This document shows, in pieces, positions 25,677 to 34,817 of a stretch of DNA of 42,278 bases. Source of the stretch: Candidatus Ventrousia excrementavium (GTDB lineage: Bacteria; Bacillota; Clostridia; Oscillospirales; Butyricicoccaceae); NCBI GenBank assembly GCA_018714845.1, contig DVMR01000066.1, positions 1 through 42,278 of the forward strand, read 5' to 3'. A program made the translations under genes and the position numbers. The notes beneath the pieces were generated by a model that ran no database searches, had not been told where the DNA came from, and worked only from the letters and a program-made list of their open reading frames with translations. Every line of letters begins with the position of its first letter. The first letter of the stretch is position 1.

Positions 25677-27121
25677 ATTACTGCCTGAAAAACCACGACC
25701 GCGTCACCGCTGTACAGGAAATTCTCATCAGCCTGCTGTCTGACGAAGAGCATGGCGCCGGAGAAGACGGCGAAGAGCTGCTGGTGTCAGAGGCATCGTT
25801 TGAAGAGGACAGGGTCCGGTGCCACACGAGTGTGGTCCGCGGCGGCGTCCGGCAGGATGCAGAGTGCATTGAGCCGTATGCAGGGGGCGCAGTTGAGCGG
25901 CGGCGTGCGCTGACCCATGTGGTCAAGCAGTCGGCCTATGAGGCACTGCTGTCTTTTTTGCCGCAAAAGCCGGCGTGGGGCGCCATGACGGGCGTCAAAC
26001 CGGCAAAGCCGGTCCGGCTGGCGCTGCAGGAGGGACTGCCGCCAGAGCAGGCCGACAGTTTTTTACACGGGCGGTATGATGTCGAGCCGCGGCGCAGCGT
26101 TATGGCAGCGCAGTGCGCAAAAGAATCACTTAAATGCCTGGAAATGCTTCAATGTAAAGAGGTACAGCTTTACGTTGGAATTCCCTTTTGCCCCGCAAAG
26201 TGCCGCTACTGTTCATTTGTCAGCAATGATGTGACGCGCTTCGGCCATTTGGTCGAGCCCTATCTTGCGGTGCTGCACGAAGAAATCACCGCTGCGGGGC
26301 GGTCGCTCAGACAGGCTGGCGGAGTCGTCGGCAGCCTGTACATCGGCGGCGGAACGCCGACGACGCTGTCGGCTGTACAGCTGAATGACCTGCTGTCAGC
26401 GCTTCACGGCGCATTTGATTTGTCCGGTTGCCGCGAAATCACCGTTGAAGCCGGCCGTCCGGAGACTATTTCCAGGGAAAAGTTGTCTGTTTGTGCCCAG
26501 TGGGGCGTGGGTAGAGTCAGTGTCAATCCGCAGACTATGCACAACGACGTTTTGCGCGGCGTCGGACGCTTTCACACGGCGGAAGATATCCGTGCTGCGT
26601 ACCAGATGGTGCGCCAATCAGGAGATTTCTGCGTCAATATGGATTTGATTGCCGGTCTGCCGGGGGATGATGCCGCCGGCCTGACAGACAGCGTGCGCCA
26701 GGTGGCTGAACTGCAGCCTGAAAATATCACGCTGCACTGTCTGGCCTTGAAAAAGGGAGCGCCGTTGCGCTTTGGGCCGCGCGGTGTGCTGGAGCGCGGA
26801 GCGGTCGACCAGTGTCATGAGCTGCTGGACAAGCAGGGCTACCGGCCTTATTATCTGTATCGTCAGAAATACATCGCGGGCGGGCTGGAAAATGTCGGCT
26901 TCTGCCGCGGCGAAACGGAATCTTTTTACAATGTCTGCATGATGGAAGAGCTGGGGGCGGTCATCGCGCTTGGGGCCGGCGGTGTGACCAAATTGTGCGA
27001 CCGCACCGGACGCAATGTCAAACGATTCTCTAATCCCAAATATCCGACAGAGTATATCAGCAGCCGCGAGCGCATTGCGGCGCGCGCCGTATCTCTGCTT
27101 GAGGAAGCAGCGGTCTGGTAG
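25673..27121 (+). CDS. hemZ: Coproporphyrinogen dehydrogenase HemZ (radical SAM)
   Basis: 482 residues. The radical SAM cluster motif CPAKCRYC has Cys173, Cys177 and Cys180, preceded by LYVGIPF. Next come YIGGGTPTTLSA, EAGRPETI and MDLIAGLPGD, as in HemN/HemZ. The ~165-residue N-terminal extension before the motif is typical of HemZ. Family members are annotated as anaerobic coproporphyrinogen III oxidases, though some HemN-like proteins have other roles. No other haem genes are in the window. ATGA overlap with the MBL gene. Confidence 0.93.
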   Translation: MNYCLKNHDRVTAVQEILISLLSDEEHGAGEDGEELLVSEASFEEDRVRCHTSVVRGGVRQDAECIEPYAGGAVERRRALTHVVKQSAYEALLSFLPQKPAWGAMTGVKPAKPVRLALQEGLPPEQADSFLHGRYDVEPRRSVMAAQCAKESLKCLEMLQCKEVQLYVGIPFCPAKCRYCSFVSNDVTRFGHLVEPYLAVLHEEITAAGRSLRQAGGVVGSLYIGGGTPTTLSAVQLNDLLSALHGAFDLSGCREITVEAGRPETISREKLSVCAQWGVGRVSVNPQTMHNDVLRGVGRFHTAEDIRAAYQMVRQSGDFCVNMDLIAGLPGDDAAGLTDSVRQVAELQPENITLHCLALKKGAPLRFGPRGVLERGAVDQCHELLDKQGYRPYYLYRQKYIAGGLENVGFCRGETESFYNVCMMEELGAVIALGAGGVTKLCDRTGRNVKRFSNPKYPTEYISSRERIAARAVSLLEEAAVW

Positions 27122-27173
27122 GCCTTAGCGGTTCCCCCCAAAGGCCAATTTGGCACGGCTGCATAATATTTCA

Positions 27174-27202
27174 TTGCTATTTGGTGTCAACGGTGATATA
27201 AT
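27174..27202 (+). promoter_or_regulatory. Promoter of the second zinc-ribbon gene
   Basis: TTGCTA (27174-27179), a 17-base spacer and TATAAT (27197-27202), about 48 bases before the ATG. Confidence 0.65.
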
Positions 27203-27250
27203 GGCATATCATATTCTTGCAATCCATTTCGTCCGAAGGGAGTTTTGTTT

Positions 27251-27643
27251 ATGGATCAAAAGATAAAAGATCTGCTGGAAAAGGTCAAGGTCACGGCAAC
27301 AACTGCAGCTGAGGCTGCGGGCAAGGCCGCTGATGCAGCGTCCAAAAAGGCGGGTGAGCTGGCCAATGTGACCAAGCTCAATTTGCAGATTTTCGACCTG
27401 AACACCGATATCGAGCTGCTGTTTAAGGAAATCGGCAAATCGGTCTACCTGACGCATACCGGCGCCGAGATTGAGGCTGAAGAGATTGACAGCAAAATCG
27501 TGCAGATTGATGAGAAATATGCAAAAATTGCTGAGCTGAAGGAATGTATCGCCAGCCGCAAAACGACCTGCCGCTGCCCGAACTGCGGGTGTGAATGCGA
27601 TAAGGCGGATTCCTTTTGCAGCGCCTGTGGAACAAAGCTGTAA
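27251..27643 (+). CDS. Alanine-rich helical protein with C-terminal zinc ribbon
   Basis: 130 residues. The N-terminus is an Ala/Lys-rich amphipathic helix (VTATTAAEAAGKAADAASKK), followed by TKLNLQIFDLNTDIELLFKE-IGKSVY and another helix. The C-terminus is CRCPNCGCECDKADSFCSACG, a zinc ribbon with two CxxC knuckles. It shares the helix plus zinc-ribbon build of the protein at 3146-3634 (compare LFKEIGKSVY with LKKELGQYFY). I start at the ATG at 27251 with AAGGGAG upstream; a TTG at 27245 is also in frame. Own promoter and terminator, so monocistronic. Function unknown. Confidence 0.85.
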   Translation: MDQKIKDLLEKVKVTATTAAEAAGKAADAASKKAGELANVTKLNLQIFDLNTDIELLFKEIGKSVYLTHTGAEIEAEEIDSKIVQIDEKYAKIAELKECIASRKTTCRCPNCGCECDKADSFCSACGTKL

Positions 27644-27666
27644 AGCAGAATAACTTTTCATGACAC

Positions 27667-27698
27667 GGGAGGGTGGAAGCGTTCCGCCCTCCCATTTT
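27667..27698 (+). terminator. Terminator after the second zinc-ribbon gene
   Basis: Twelve-pair stem GGGAGGGTGGAA / TTCCGCCCTCCC (one T.G pair) with a 3-base loop, then ATTTT. Confidence 0.85.
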
Positions 27699-27743
27699 CC
27701 GGACCATCGGACAGGCCGCTTTGTTTGGAAAAGGAGTGAATCT

Positions 27744-28583
27744 ATGCCATTTGTTTATGAAAACTATGTTGAAAGCGCGGCGTATATCCGCCGCCTGATG
27801 GGTGAGCGCCGGCCCGAGGTGCTGCTGATTCTCGGTTCCGGCTTGGGATATCTGGCTGAGCAGGTCCAAGACCCGGTGGTCATTCCGTATGGTGAGATTC
27901 CGCATTTCGCCGTCTCTACCGTGTCTGATCATGCAGGCCGCTTCGTCATCGGCACTCTGGGCGGCCGCTGCGTCATGGTCATGCAGGGACGCGTGCATGT
28001 TTACGAGGGCTACAGCGCTGAGCAGACAGCCTACCCGGTCCGTGTTGCGCGCCTTCTGGGCGTGCACAGCCTGCTCGTTACCAATGCCTGCGGCGCTATC
28101 AACACAAGCTATGCGGTGGGCGATATCGTGCTTATCACCGACCACATCCGCCTGTTTGACCCCGACCCGCTCATTGGCCCTAATCTCTCTGAGTTTGGCC
28201 CGCGCTGCTGCGATATGACCTATGCCTATACGCCGTCTTACCGCGAGGCGGCGCGCCGCGTTGCGGCACAGGCGGGGATCACACTGCGCGAAGGGGTGTA
28301 CTTTTACTTCACCGGCCCTCAGTTTGAAACACCGGCCGAAATTCGGGCTGCGCGCCTTTTGGGCGGCGACGTCGCAGGCATGTCGACGGTGCCCGAGGTC
28401 ATCGTGGCTTCGCATTGCGGTATGAAGGTGCTTGGATTTTCACTGGTCACCAATATGGGAGCCGGCGTACTGGAACAAAAGTTGGACGGAGCCGAGGTCG
28501 TGGCTACGGCAGAGGCGGCAGGAGACCGCTTTTCAGCGCTTGTGCTGGGGTGCCTGCCCCTGTTGGATGGGGAGGACAAGTGA
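27744..28583 (+). CDS. Purine nucleoside phosphorylase (PNP/MTAP family)
   Basis: 279 residues, trimeric PNP size. Phosphate and base-binding motifs: LILGSGLGYLAE, GRVHVYEGYSAEQ, TNACGAINTSYAVGDIVLITDH, FTGPQFETPAEIRA, and GMSTVPEVIVA with Met-Ser-Thr-Val as in inosine/guanosine PNPs. It splits purine nucleosides to base and (deoxy)ribose-1-phosphate. The ATG at 27744 follows AAGGAG. One base separates its stop from the deaminase ATG, suggesting the two handle successive steps in purine or methylthioadenosine salvage. Confidence 0.94.
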   Translation: MPFVYENYVESAAYIRRLMGERRPEVLLILGSGLGYLAEQVQDPVVIPYGEIPHFAVSTVSDHAGRFVIGTLGGRCVMVMQGRVHVYEGYSAEQTAYPVRVARLLGVHSLLVTNACGAINTSYAVGDIVLITDHIRLFDPDPLIGPNLSEFGPRCCDMTYAYTPSYREAARRVAAQAGITLREGVYFYFTGPQFETPAEIRAARLLGGDVAGMSTVPEVIVASHCGMKVLGFSLVTNMGAGVLEQKLDGAEVVATAEAAGDRFSALVLGCLPLLDGEDK

Positions 28584-28584
28584 T

Positions 28585-29913
28585 ATGGACAGGATGGACA
28601 CGCTTTTTTCCAACATTCTGGTCGTCACCATGGATGACAGCCAGCCTGTGCTGAAAAATGCCTATGTGGGCGTAAAAGCGGGTAAAATATGCTATGTCAG
28701 CACGCAAAAGCCATCCGAGCCGGCGGATACCGTGATTGACGGGCAAAACCGGCTGCTCATGCCCGGGTTGACCAATGCGCACACCCATCTAGCCATGACT
28801 ATTCTGCGCGGTTATGCCGATGATTACACCCTGCAGGACTGGCTTTTTAAAAAGGTTTTTCCGGTCGAGGCCAACTTCACACCGCGCACGGCGAAAGCGG
28901 GAGCGCTGCTCGCCTGCTCTGAGATGCTGCGCATGGGGGTCACCTCGCTGACGTGCATGGACCCCTTTGTGCCTGCCATTGCCGAGGCCTGCTTCGAGGC
29001 GGGTATCAACGCCAACATCGGCAACGGCTACCTGTGCATGGACCGCGACCAGTATTGCTACGAAACCGACGGCGTCACTGCGCAGAACGCTGAAATGCTC
29101 GAGCGCTGGCACATGGCTGATAACGGCCGCATCCGGCTGGACGCTTCCATCCATGCCGAGTATACCAGCTTTGACCGTGTGTGGCGGGACGCTGCCCGCT
29201 TTGCACAGGAGCATGGCCTGAACATGCATGTTCATCTTTCTGAGACAGAAAAAGAGCACCGAGAATGCCTTGAGCGCTATGGAAAGACACCGGCAGCCGC
29301 TTTGGACGAGCAGGGGGTTTTTGGCACGCGTGCCACAGTGGCCCACGCGGTGTGGGTGAGTGACGATGATATCGAGCTGCTGGCTGCTCGCGGCGCGGTT
29401 GTGGCCCATAATCCGGCCAGCAACCTCAAGCTGGGCAGCGGCGTGGCGCCGGTCGCCAAAATGCGCGGCAACGGACTGCGCGTGGCTTTGGGAACCGACA
29501 GCGTCTGCTCGAATAACAATCTGGACATTTTTGGCGAAATGCGTCTGAGCCTGCTTTTGCAGAAGGGGCTGACCCGCAACCCTGCCTGTGCGCCTGCCAT
29601 TGAGGCGGTGCGTTCGGCCACGCTGGACGGCGCTTTTGCGCAGGGCCGCGAAAGCGAATGCGGCATGGTGCGTGAGGGAATGTGGGCTGACCTGATCATG
29701 CTGCAGCTCAATCAGCCGCACCTGTACCCCGTACATGACCCCTATTCGCTTTTGTGCTATTCTGCTGACGGGCGCGACGTTTGTCTGACCATGGTTCGCG
29801 GCAAAGTGCTGTACCGCGACGGCGTCTGTACCACGATCGACTGGGAGCGTCTGCGGGCAGAACTCGACGAATTTGTCATGCCGCACGTATTTGGCGCATA
29901 TTTTGGCGCATAG
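28585..29913 (+). CDS. mtaD: 5-Methylthioadenosine/S-adenosylhomocysteine deaminase
   Basis: 442 residues, amidohydrolase superfamily. Metal ligands are seen in NAHTHLAM (HxH near 66), HVHLSETEKEH, AHAVWVSDDD and GTDSVCSNNNLD. The sequence type (LFSNILVVTMDD at the start and a PV-DPYSLLCYSADG segment near the end) is that of MtaD/SsnA-like deaminases acting on MTA, SAH or adenosine. Directly behind PNP, it would make the inosine form that a phosphorylase can then split. The ATG at 28585 has GGGGAGG; an ATG three codons on is possible. Confidence 0.9.
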   Translation: MDRMDTLFSNILVVTMDDSQPVLKNAYVGVKAGKICYVSTQKPSEPADTVIDGQNRLLMPGLTNAHTHLAMTILRGYADDYTLQDWLFKKVFPVEANFTPRTAKAGALLACSEMLRMGVTSLTCMDPFVPAIAEACFEAGINANIGNGYLCMDRDQYCYETDGVTAQNAEMLERWHMADNGRIRLDASIHAEYTSFDRVWRDAARFAQEHGLNMHVHLSETEKEHRECLERYGKTPAAALDEQGVFGTRATVAHAVWVSDDDIELLAARGAVVAHNPASNLKLGSGVAPVAKMRGNGLRVALGTDSVCSNNNLDIFGEMRLSLLLQKGLTRNPACAPAIEAVRSATLDGAFAQGRESECGMVREGMWADLIMLQLNQPHLYPVHDPYSLLCYSADGRDVCLTMVRGKVLYRDGVCTTIDWERLRAELDEFVMPHVFGAYFGA

Positions 29914-29951
29914 GACCCTTTTGCGTACCCCAAGAAAAGGTTGTGTTGTGA

Positions 29952-31550
29952 TTGAAAGAAAAACGCGGCAGCAGTTTTATTGAAAGCACGTTTGTGCTGA
30001 TGGTTGCCAGTATCGTCGTTAAGCTGATCGGCGCATTTTATTCCATTCCGCTCACCAATCTGTACGGCGCGGCGGGCACCGGCATTTTTAACGTCGCGTA
30101 CTATGTGTACACTACCATGTTCATTATCTCAACAGCGGGACTGCCCGTCGCTGTTTCGCGCATGGTAGCGGCGTCCAATACGCTGGGGCGGGGCAGGGAA
30201 GTCCGCCGGATTGGCAGAATTGCCTTTATTTCATTTACCGTTATCGGACTGTTCTTCAGCGCCGTCATTTTCTTTGGAGCAGATCTGTTTGTCACCCTGG
30301 CCGGCCTGCCGTCAGCACGCTTTGCCGTTTTGGCCATTTCGCCCTGTATTTTCTTCGTGGCGCTGGTTTCGGCCATCCGCGGCTATTATCAGGGCCTGGC
30401 CAACATGGTGCCCACAGCGTGGTCCCAGGTCATTGAGGCTTTGGGCAAACTGATTTTCGGCCTGGGGCTGGCCTATTACCTGATGGACCGCGGATACAGC
30501 CTGGACATTGTCGTGGCAGGCGCCATCGGCGGCGTCACCATTGGTACGGTTCTGGGCGCGATTTACATCATCATTGTGCGTATACGCGATATCCGGCGCG
30601 GTGATGTTGCCGTCAACTGTCTGACCAATGAAAGCCGCAGCAGCAAAGAGCTGACCCGCGCGCTGTTTGCCATCGCCGTTCCCATTACGCTCAGCGCCGG
30701 CGTTTTGAGCCTGACCAATCTGATTGACACCTTTCTTGTTGTGCGCCGGCTGCAGGAAGCCGGCATGACCTCGCCCGAGGCGGGAACGCTGTACGGAGCC
30801 TACGGCATGGCGGTCAAGTTTTTCAACCTTCCGCAGACCATCATTGTCGGTATCGGTACGAGCGTCCTGCCCGCCATCAGCGCGGCGCTGGCCCGGCGCA
30901 ACCGCGAGCAGGCTTCGCGCCTGACCGAAAGCTCCTTCCGCCTGACGGCCCTGCTCGCCCTGCCGTGTGCGGTGGGGCTGGCTGTTCTGCCGCAGCCCAT
31001 TATGGACCTTTTGTACTATCAGCAGCCCGAGGATGTGCTGGTCGCAGCGCCGACACTGACACTGCTCGGACCGGCAGTTGTCTTCGTCGCCATGCAGAGC
31101 GTTTCCAACGCGATTTTGCAGGCGCAGGGAAAGGAAAAGCTTCCGGTCGTCTCGATGGCCATCGGCGGTGCGGTCAAGCTGATTACAAACTATACCCTGA
31201 TTGCTATTCCGGCCATCAATATCCGCGGCGCACCCATCGGCACCAGCCTGTGTTACGGTACCATCACGGTGCTCAATCTCATCTTTATCCGTCATTACGG
31301 CATACCGTTTTCGTTTACCAAGACATTCCTGAAGCCGCTGATATCAGCCGGCGTCATGGGGGTCTTTGCCTATCTGATGTACCCGCCGGTCTCTGGAGTG
31401 ATTGGCAGTAAGCTGGGGGTGCTGGCCGTTATTGCGTTGTCGGCAGTGCTGTACCTGCTCATGCTCATCGCAACCCGCGCTCTGCCCAAAGAAGACATCC
31501 TGATGCTTCCAAAAGGGGAAAAAATTGCCAAGATTTTGCGGGTCAAATAG
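29952..31550 (+). CDS. Polysaccharide/lipid flippase, SpoVB/YabM type (MOP superfamily)
   Basis: 532 residues with about fourteen hydrophobic helices (for example FIESTFVLMVASIVVKLIGA, ISPCIFFVALVSAIRGYYQG). The RGYYQG and YGAYG patterns are typical of the SpoVB/MurJ-like branch that flips lipid-linked sugars for peptidoglycan or spore cortex. By position (ahead of mazG-yabO-yabP-yabQ) it corresponds to B. subtilis yabM. It starts at a TTG, 11 bases after AAAAGG, an unusual weak start; no better in-frame start is seen. Confidence 0.9.
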   Translation: MKEKRGSSFIESTFVLMVASIVVKLIGAFYSIPLTNLYGAAGTGIFNVAYYVYTTMFIISTAGLPVAVSRMVAASNTLGRGREVRRIGRIAFISFTVIGLFFSAVIFFGADLFVTLAGLPSARFAVLAISPCIFFVALVSAIRGYYQGLANMVPTAWSQVIEALGKLIFGLGLAYYLMDRGYSLDIVVAGAIGGVTIGTVLGAIYIIIVRIRDIRRGDVAVNCLTNESRSSKELTRALFAIAVPITLSAGVLSLTNLIDTFLVVRRLQEAGMTSPEAGTLYGAYGMAVKFFNLPQTIIVGIGTSVLPAISAALARRNREQASRLTESSFRLTALLALPCAVGLAVLPQPIMDLLYYQQPEDVLVAAPTLTLLGPAVVFVAMQSVSNAILQAQGKEKLPVVSMAIGGAVKLITNYTLIAIPAINIRGAPIGTSLCYGTITVLNLIFIRHYGIPFSFTKTFLKPLISAGVMGVFAYLMYPPVSGVIGSKLGVLAVIALSAVLYLLMLIATRALPKEDILMLPKGEKIAKILRVK

Positions 31551-31608
31551 ATTTTTTGAAATATGACCGCTGAAATTGCACGGTTTTACTTGAAAAAGAG
31601 GTAAAGAT

Positions 31609-32397
31609 ATGGTAGATTTTAAAGAAAAAGAGCGTTACGGGTTCCAGGACCTGCTCGAAATCATGGAAATTCTGCGCGGCGAGGACGGCTGTCCGTGGGA
31701 CCGTGAGCAGACGCACAAGAGTATTCGCCGCAATTTCATCGAAGAGGTGTACGAGGCCTGCGAGGCCATTGATAACGATGACCCGGTCCTGCTCTGCGAG
31801 GAACTGGGCGACGTGCTGCAGCAGGTTGTGTTCCACGCCCATTTATCCAAGTGCGAGGGCGCCTTCGACATCAACGACGTCTGCGACGGCGTCTGTAAAA
31901 AGCTGATTTTGCGGCACCCGCATGTGTTCGGCAGCATCAGCGTGAAGGACTCGGCGCAGGTCATGGAAAACTGGGAAGAAATCAAAAAGGTCGAAAAGAA
32001 CCAGAGGAGCACAGCGCAGGCCATGGACCAGGTTGCAAAGTCGCTGCCCGCTTTGATGTACGCTGAAAAGATTCAGAAAAAGGCGCGCAAGGTCGGGTTT
32101 GACTGGCCGGACTCTGCCGGAGCGCTCAGTAAGGTGCGGGAAGAGACGGCTGAGCTCGAGCAGGCCATGGCCTGCGGCGGAAACGTCGAAGAAGAGCTGG
32201 GCGATTTGCTTTTTGCTGTCGTCAATGTGTCCCGGTTTGCCGGCGTCGACGCCGAAGAGGCGCTGGCAGGCGCGGCGCGCAAGTTTGCCGGCCGCTTTGC
32301 CAGGCTTGAGCAGCTGGCAGGGGACAAGCTGTCTGATATGTCGCTTGAGCAGATGGACGAGCTGTGGGACCGCGTCAAGAGGGAAGAAAACAGATAG
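31609..32397 (+). CDS. mazG: Nucleoside triphosphate pyrophosphohydrolase MazG
   Basis: 262 residues with two MazG domains. The first has CPWDREQTHKSIRRNFIEE-VYE with the EExxE and ELGDVLQQVVFHA metal motifs; the second repeats EETAELEQAM and EEELGDLLFAVVNVSR. It hydrolyses NTPs, cleansing damaged nucleotides and linked to stringent control. The ATG at 31609 is preceded by AAGAGG. Part of the yab sporulation block (yabN in Bacillus). Confidence 0.96.
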   Translation: MVDFKEKERYGFQDLLEIMEILRGEDGCPWDREQTHKSIRRNFIEEVYEACEAIDNDDPVLLCEELGDVLQQVVFHAHLSKCEGAFDINDVCDGVCKKLILRHPHVFGSISVKDSAQVMENWEEIKKVEKNQRSTAQAMDQVAKSLPALMYAEKIQKKARKVGFDWPDSAGALSKVREETAELEQAMACGGNVEEELGDLLFAVVNVSRFAGVDAEEALAGAARKFAGRFARLEQLAGDKLSDMSLEQMDELWDRVKREENR

Positions 32398-32454
32398 TTT
32401 TAGCACCCGGATTGGGTCTGACTTCATAGAAAATTCTTAGGAGGATCTGTAAAC

Positions 32455-32730
32455 ATGAACAAAACCGAACTGATTGCGGCCATTGCCGAGAAAGCTGAAC
32501 TGTCGAAAAAGGACTCTGAGAAGGCCCTGAACGCCGCGCTGAGCGCCATTACAGAAGAGCTGGCCCAGGGCGGCAAGGTGCAGCTGATTGGCTTTGGGTC
32601 TTTTGAGACCAAAAACCGCGCAGCCCGCACAGGCCGCAATCCCCGCACCAAAGAAGCCATTTCCATTCCCGCCAGCGCTTATCCCGTATTCAAGGCCGGC
32701 AAGGCTTTGAAGGACGAAGTTTCAAAATAA
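32455..32730 (+). CDS. hup: HU family DNA-binding protein
   Basis: 91 residues. [20 protein letters not shown] at the start, [20 protein letters not shown] and [15 protein letters not shown] are the HU core and arm. It is a dimeric histone-like protein that bends DNA. Strong RBS TAGGAGGATC. Placed between mazG and yabO, where Bacillus has no hup gene but many Clostridia do. Confidence 0.97.
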   Translation: MNKTELIAAIAEKAELSKKDSEKALNAALSAITEELAQGGKVQLIGFGSFETKNRAARTGRNPRTKEAISIPASAYPVFKAGKALKDEVSK

Positions 32731-32740
32731 AAACATTGGC

Positions 32741-32770
32741 GGAAGGGAGGGCCCGGGGCCCTTCCTTTTT
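32741..32770 (+). terminator. Terminator after hup
   Basis: Seven-bp outer stem GGAAGGG / CCCTTCC with a GC-rich inner part, then TTTTT. Confidence 0.7.
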
Positions 32771-32796
32771 GCTGATACGCTCAGACAGGAGGACTT

Positions 32797-33039
32797 ATGC
32801 GGCTTGACAAATACTTGAAGGTGTCGCGGCTCATCAAGCGCCGGACTGTGGCCAATGACGCGTGCGACACGCAGCGCGTAATGGTCAATGGCCGCGAGGC
32901 AAAGGCGTCCTATCAGGTCAAGGTGGGCGATGTTATCGAGGTCGCCTTTGGAAACCGCCAGCTTCGCGTGCGCGTGCTCGCGGTTCCTGAGCATGCAGCC
33001 AAGCAGGACGCACAGCTGATGTATGAAGAAATTGAATAG
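32797..33039 (+). CDS. rqcP: S4-domain RNA-binding protein RqcP (YabO)
   Basis: 80 residues, one S4 domain (MRLDKYLKVSRLIKRRTVAN through VMVNGREAKASYQVKVGDVI). It belongs to the YabO/RqcP family, which binds stalled 50S subunits and helps RqcH add alanine tails in ribosome quality control. RBS AGGAGG. In the conserved order mazG-yabO-yabP-yabQ. Confidence 0.93.
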   Translation: MRLDKYLKVSRLIKRRTVANDACDTQRVMVNGREAKASYQVKVGDVIEVAFGNRQLRVRVLAVPEHAAKQDAQLMYEEIE

Positions 33040-33048
33040 ACAGCCCAG

Positions 33049-33078
33049 AACCATCCGGCCCGTGCCGGATGGTTTTTT
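33049..33078 (+). terminator. Terminator after rqcP
   Basis: Eleven-bp perfect stem AACCATCCGGC / GCCGGATGGTT with a 4-base loop, then a T-run. It separates rqcP from the sporulation genes. Confidence 0.88.
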
Positions 33079-33138
33079 GCATAGATTGCCAGTGGCGGGC
33101 ATATGTATCAGTGAAATAAAAACGCAGGGGGGCTGTCT

Positions 33139-33417
33139 ATGGCAGAGGATTTTCGCCGCGGAGAAATCAGTCATAATGTCATTTTGGAAGGCCGCGAACG
33201 CCTGAGCATTTCAGGCGTCACTGAAGTGGTCAGCTTTGACGAGGAAGAAGTCGTGATGGAGACGGCGCGGGGGCTGCTGACGGTGACGGGCAGTGACCTG
33301 CACGTCGACAAGCTCAGTCTGGATATTGGCGAGCTGTCGCTGCAGGGCGTCATCGACGGCATCGTCTATGCAGACGAGCAGCACCGCCGCGGCGGGTTCT
33401 GGTCGCGCTTTTTCTAA
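33139..33417 (+). CDS. yabP: Sporulation protein YabP
   Basis: 92 residues. The beta-rich YabP core (HNVILEGRERLSISGVTEVV, MVMETARGLLTVTG-type strand, then GELSLQGVIDGIVYAD) is clear. YabP/YqfC proteins take part in coat or cortex assembly in spore formers and are made in the mother cell. RBS AGGGGGG. Only 2 bases separate it from yabQ. Confidence 0.92.
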   Translation: MAEDFRRGEISHNVILEGRERLSISGVTEVVSFDEEEVVMETARGLLTVTGSDLHVDKLSLDIGELSLQGVIDGIVYADEQHRRGGFWSRFF

Positions 33418-33419
33418 TC

Positions 33420-33857
33420 ATGGAAGTGCAGCTGGCCGAGCAGACCAGAAGCTTCATTTACGCCGCCGTTTTGGGTTTGTGCCTCGGCGGCGTTTATGAT
33501 TTTTTACGGTGTCTGCGCGTTCTGACGGGCGCAAAGCGGTGGGTAACGGCGTTGTGTGATCTGCTGTTTTCTTTTCTTTGCATGATTTCCTATTTCCTGT
33601 TTTCGCTGGCCTTTTCAGGCGGGGTTCTGCGAATGTACACGGCTCTGGGGACTGGCCTTGCCCTGCTTTTGTATTTTCTGGGTGTATCGCCGCTGGTGAT
33701 GACGCTGCTCATGCCGCCTGTCCGTTTGGCACGGCGAGGCATGGCCTGGACAGGACGGCATACAAGGCAGTTCAACCAGCGCGTGTCAAGGCATCTGAAA
33801 ATCTGGTTCGCATACCGTCCGGACCGCGGTAGAGAGGAGCGGCAGGAAGAAGAATAA
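33420..33857 (+). CDS. yabQ: Spore cortex biosynthesis protein YabQ
   Basis: 145 residues. Membrane helices lie at about 12-28 (FIYAAVLGLCLGGVYDFLR) and in two further hydrophobic stretches to about 100, with a basic cytosolic tail. This is the YabQ pattern; in Bacillus YabQ is needed for cortex formation. It begins 3 bases after the yabP stop. Confidence 0.9.
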   Translation: MEVQLAEQTRSFIYAAVLGLCLGGVYDFLRCLRVLTGAKRWVTALCDLLFSFLCMISYFLFSLAFSGGVLRMYTALGTGLALLLYFLGVSPLVMTLLMPPVRLARRGMAWTGRHTRQFNQRVSRHLKIWFAYRPDRGREERQEEE

Positions 33858-33863
33858 CCCTTG

Positions 33864-33892
33864 TTGACTTGCCTTGCGGTACCATGTATAAT
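33864..33892 (+). promoter_or_regulatory. Promoter of the DegV gene
   Basis: TTGACT (33864-33869), a 17-base spacer and a perfect TATAAT (33887-33892), 60 bases before the ATG. It gives this gene housekeeping expression although it lies within a sporulation block. Confidence 0.8.
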
Positions 33893-33952
33893 CTTTCTCA
33901 GGTCCAAATGACTGGCAGGCATTTTTTGCCGTCTGATATGGGGAGAAGAAAG

Positions 33953-34795
33953 ATGATCAGAATAATCACGGACAGTACATGTGATCTGTCAGCGGAAACA
34001 TTGGCGCGTCTTGATGTCGAACGGCTTCCTCTCATTGTCAATTTTGGCAGTCAGAGCTTTCGCGACGGCGTCGATATGAGCCACGAGGAGTTTTACCGCC
34101 GCCTGGCCGAAGCGGACGAGCTGCCCACCACGTCGGGGCTGAATCCCATGGACCTGGCAAGGGTGTTTGCCGATCACCGCGCCAATGGCGATGAGGTTGT
34201 CGGTATTTTCCTGTCCAGTGAGCTGAGCAGTACAGTGCAGTCGGCCAATCTTGCGCGTGAAGCTGTCGGGCCGGACGGCATTTACATCGTCGATTCGCAC
34301 CAGGTGACGCTGGGACTGGGGCTGCTCATTGAGCGCGCTGCGGCGCTGCGCGACAGTGGGCTGAGCGCTGCCGAGCTCGCTGCCGCGGTTGAGGAGCTGA
34401 CGGAAAGGCAGCGGCTGATCGCCGTCGTCGATACCCTGAAATATCTCAAAATGGGGGGACGCATCTCAGCCGCTGCTGCCGTGGTCGGCGGTATGCTGGG
34501 CATTTCACCCATTGTAGCCGTACAGAACGGGCGCGTCGAGCTGATCGGTAAATCGCGCGGGCGAAAGGCGGCGCTGCGCTGGATGAGCGAGCATACGCAG
34601 AAGGAAGAAATCGACTTGTCGCAGACCATCGCCTTTGGTCACAGCGACTGCCCTGAGGCCATGCAGGAATGTATGGAGCATTTTTCAGACCTGTGTGAGC
34701 ATGCGTCAAGTATTCTGACTGGCAGCATCGGCTGTGTGGTCGGCACTCACGCGGGGCCCGGGGCGACCGGCCTGACCTATTTTGTGAAAAAGTAG
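33953..34795 (+). CDS. DegV family fatty-acid-binding protein
   Basis: 280 residues. The N-terminal motif IITDSTCDLSAE, then SQSFRDGVDMSHEEFYRRL, TTSGLNPMD, LSSELSSTVQSANLA and DTLKYLKMGGRIS, are the DegV signature. Family members bind a fatty acid and act as FakB-type carriers for a kinase FakA. No fakA here. The ATG at 33953 follows GGGGAG. It stands between yabQ and divIC, which adjoin each other in Bacillus. Confidence 0.95.
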   Translation: MIRIITDSTCDLSAETLARLDVERLPLIVNFGSQSFRDGVDMSHEEFYRRLAEADELPTTSGLNPMDLARVFADHRANGDEVVGIFLSSELSSTVQSANLAREAVGPDGIYIVDSHQVTLGLGLLIERAAALRDSGLSAAELAAAVEELTERQRLIAVVDTLKYLKMGGRISAAAAVVGGMLGISPIVAVQNGRVELIGKSRGRKAALRWMSEHTQKEEIDLSQTIAFGHSDCPEAMQECMEHFSDLCEHASSILTGSIGCVVGTHAGPGATGLTYFVKK

Positions 34796-34817
34796 TAGAT
34801 TTGTGTGCTAAAGTGCA

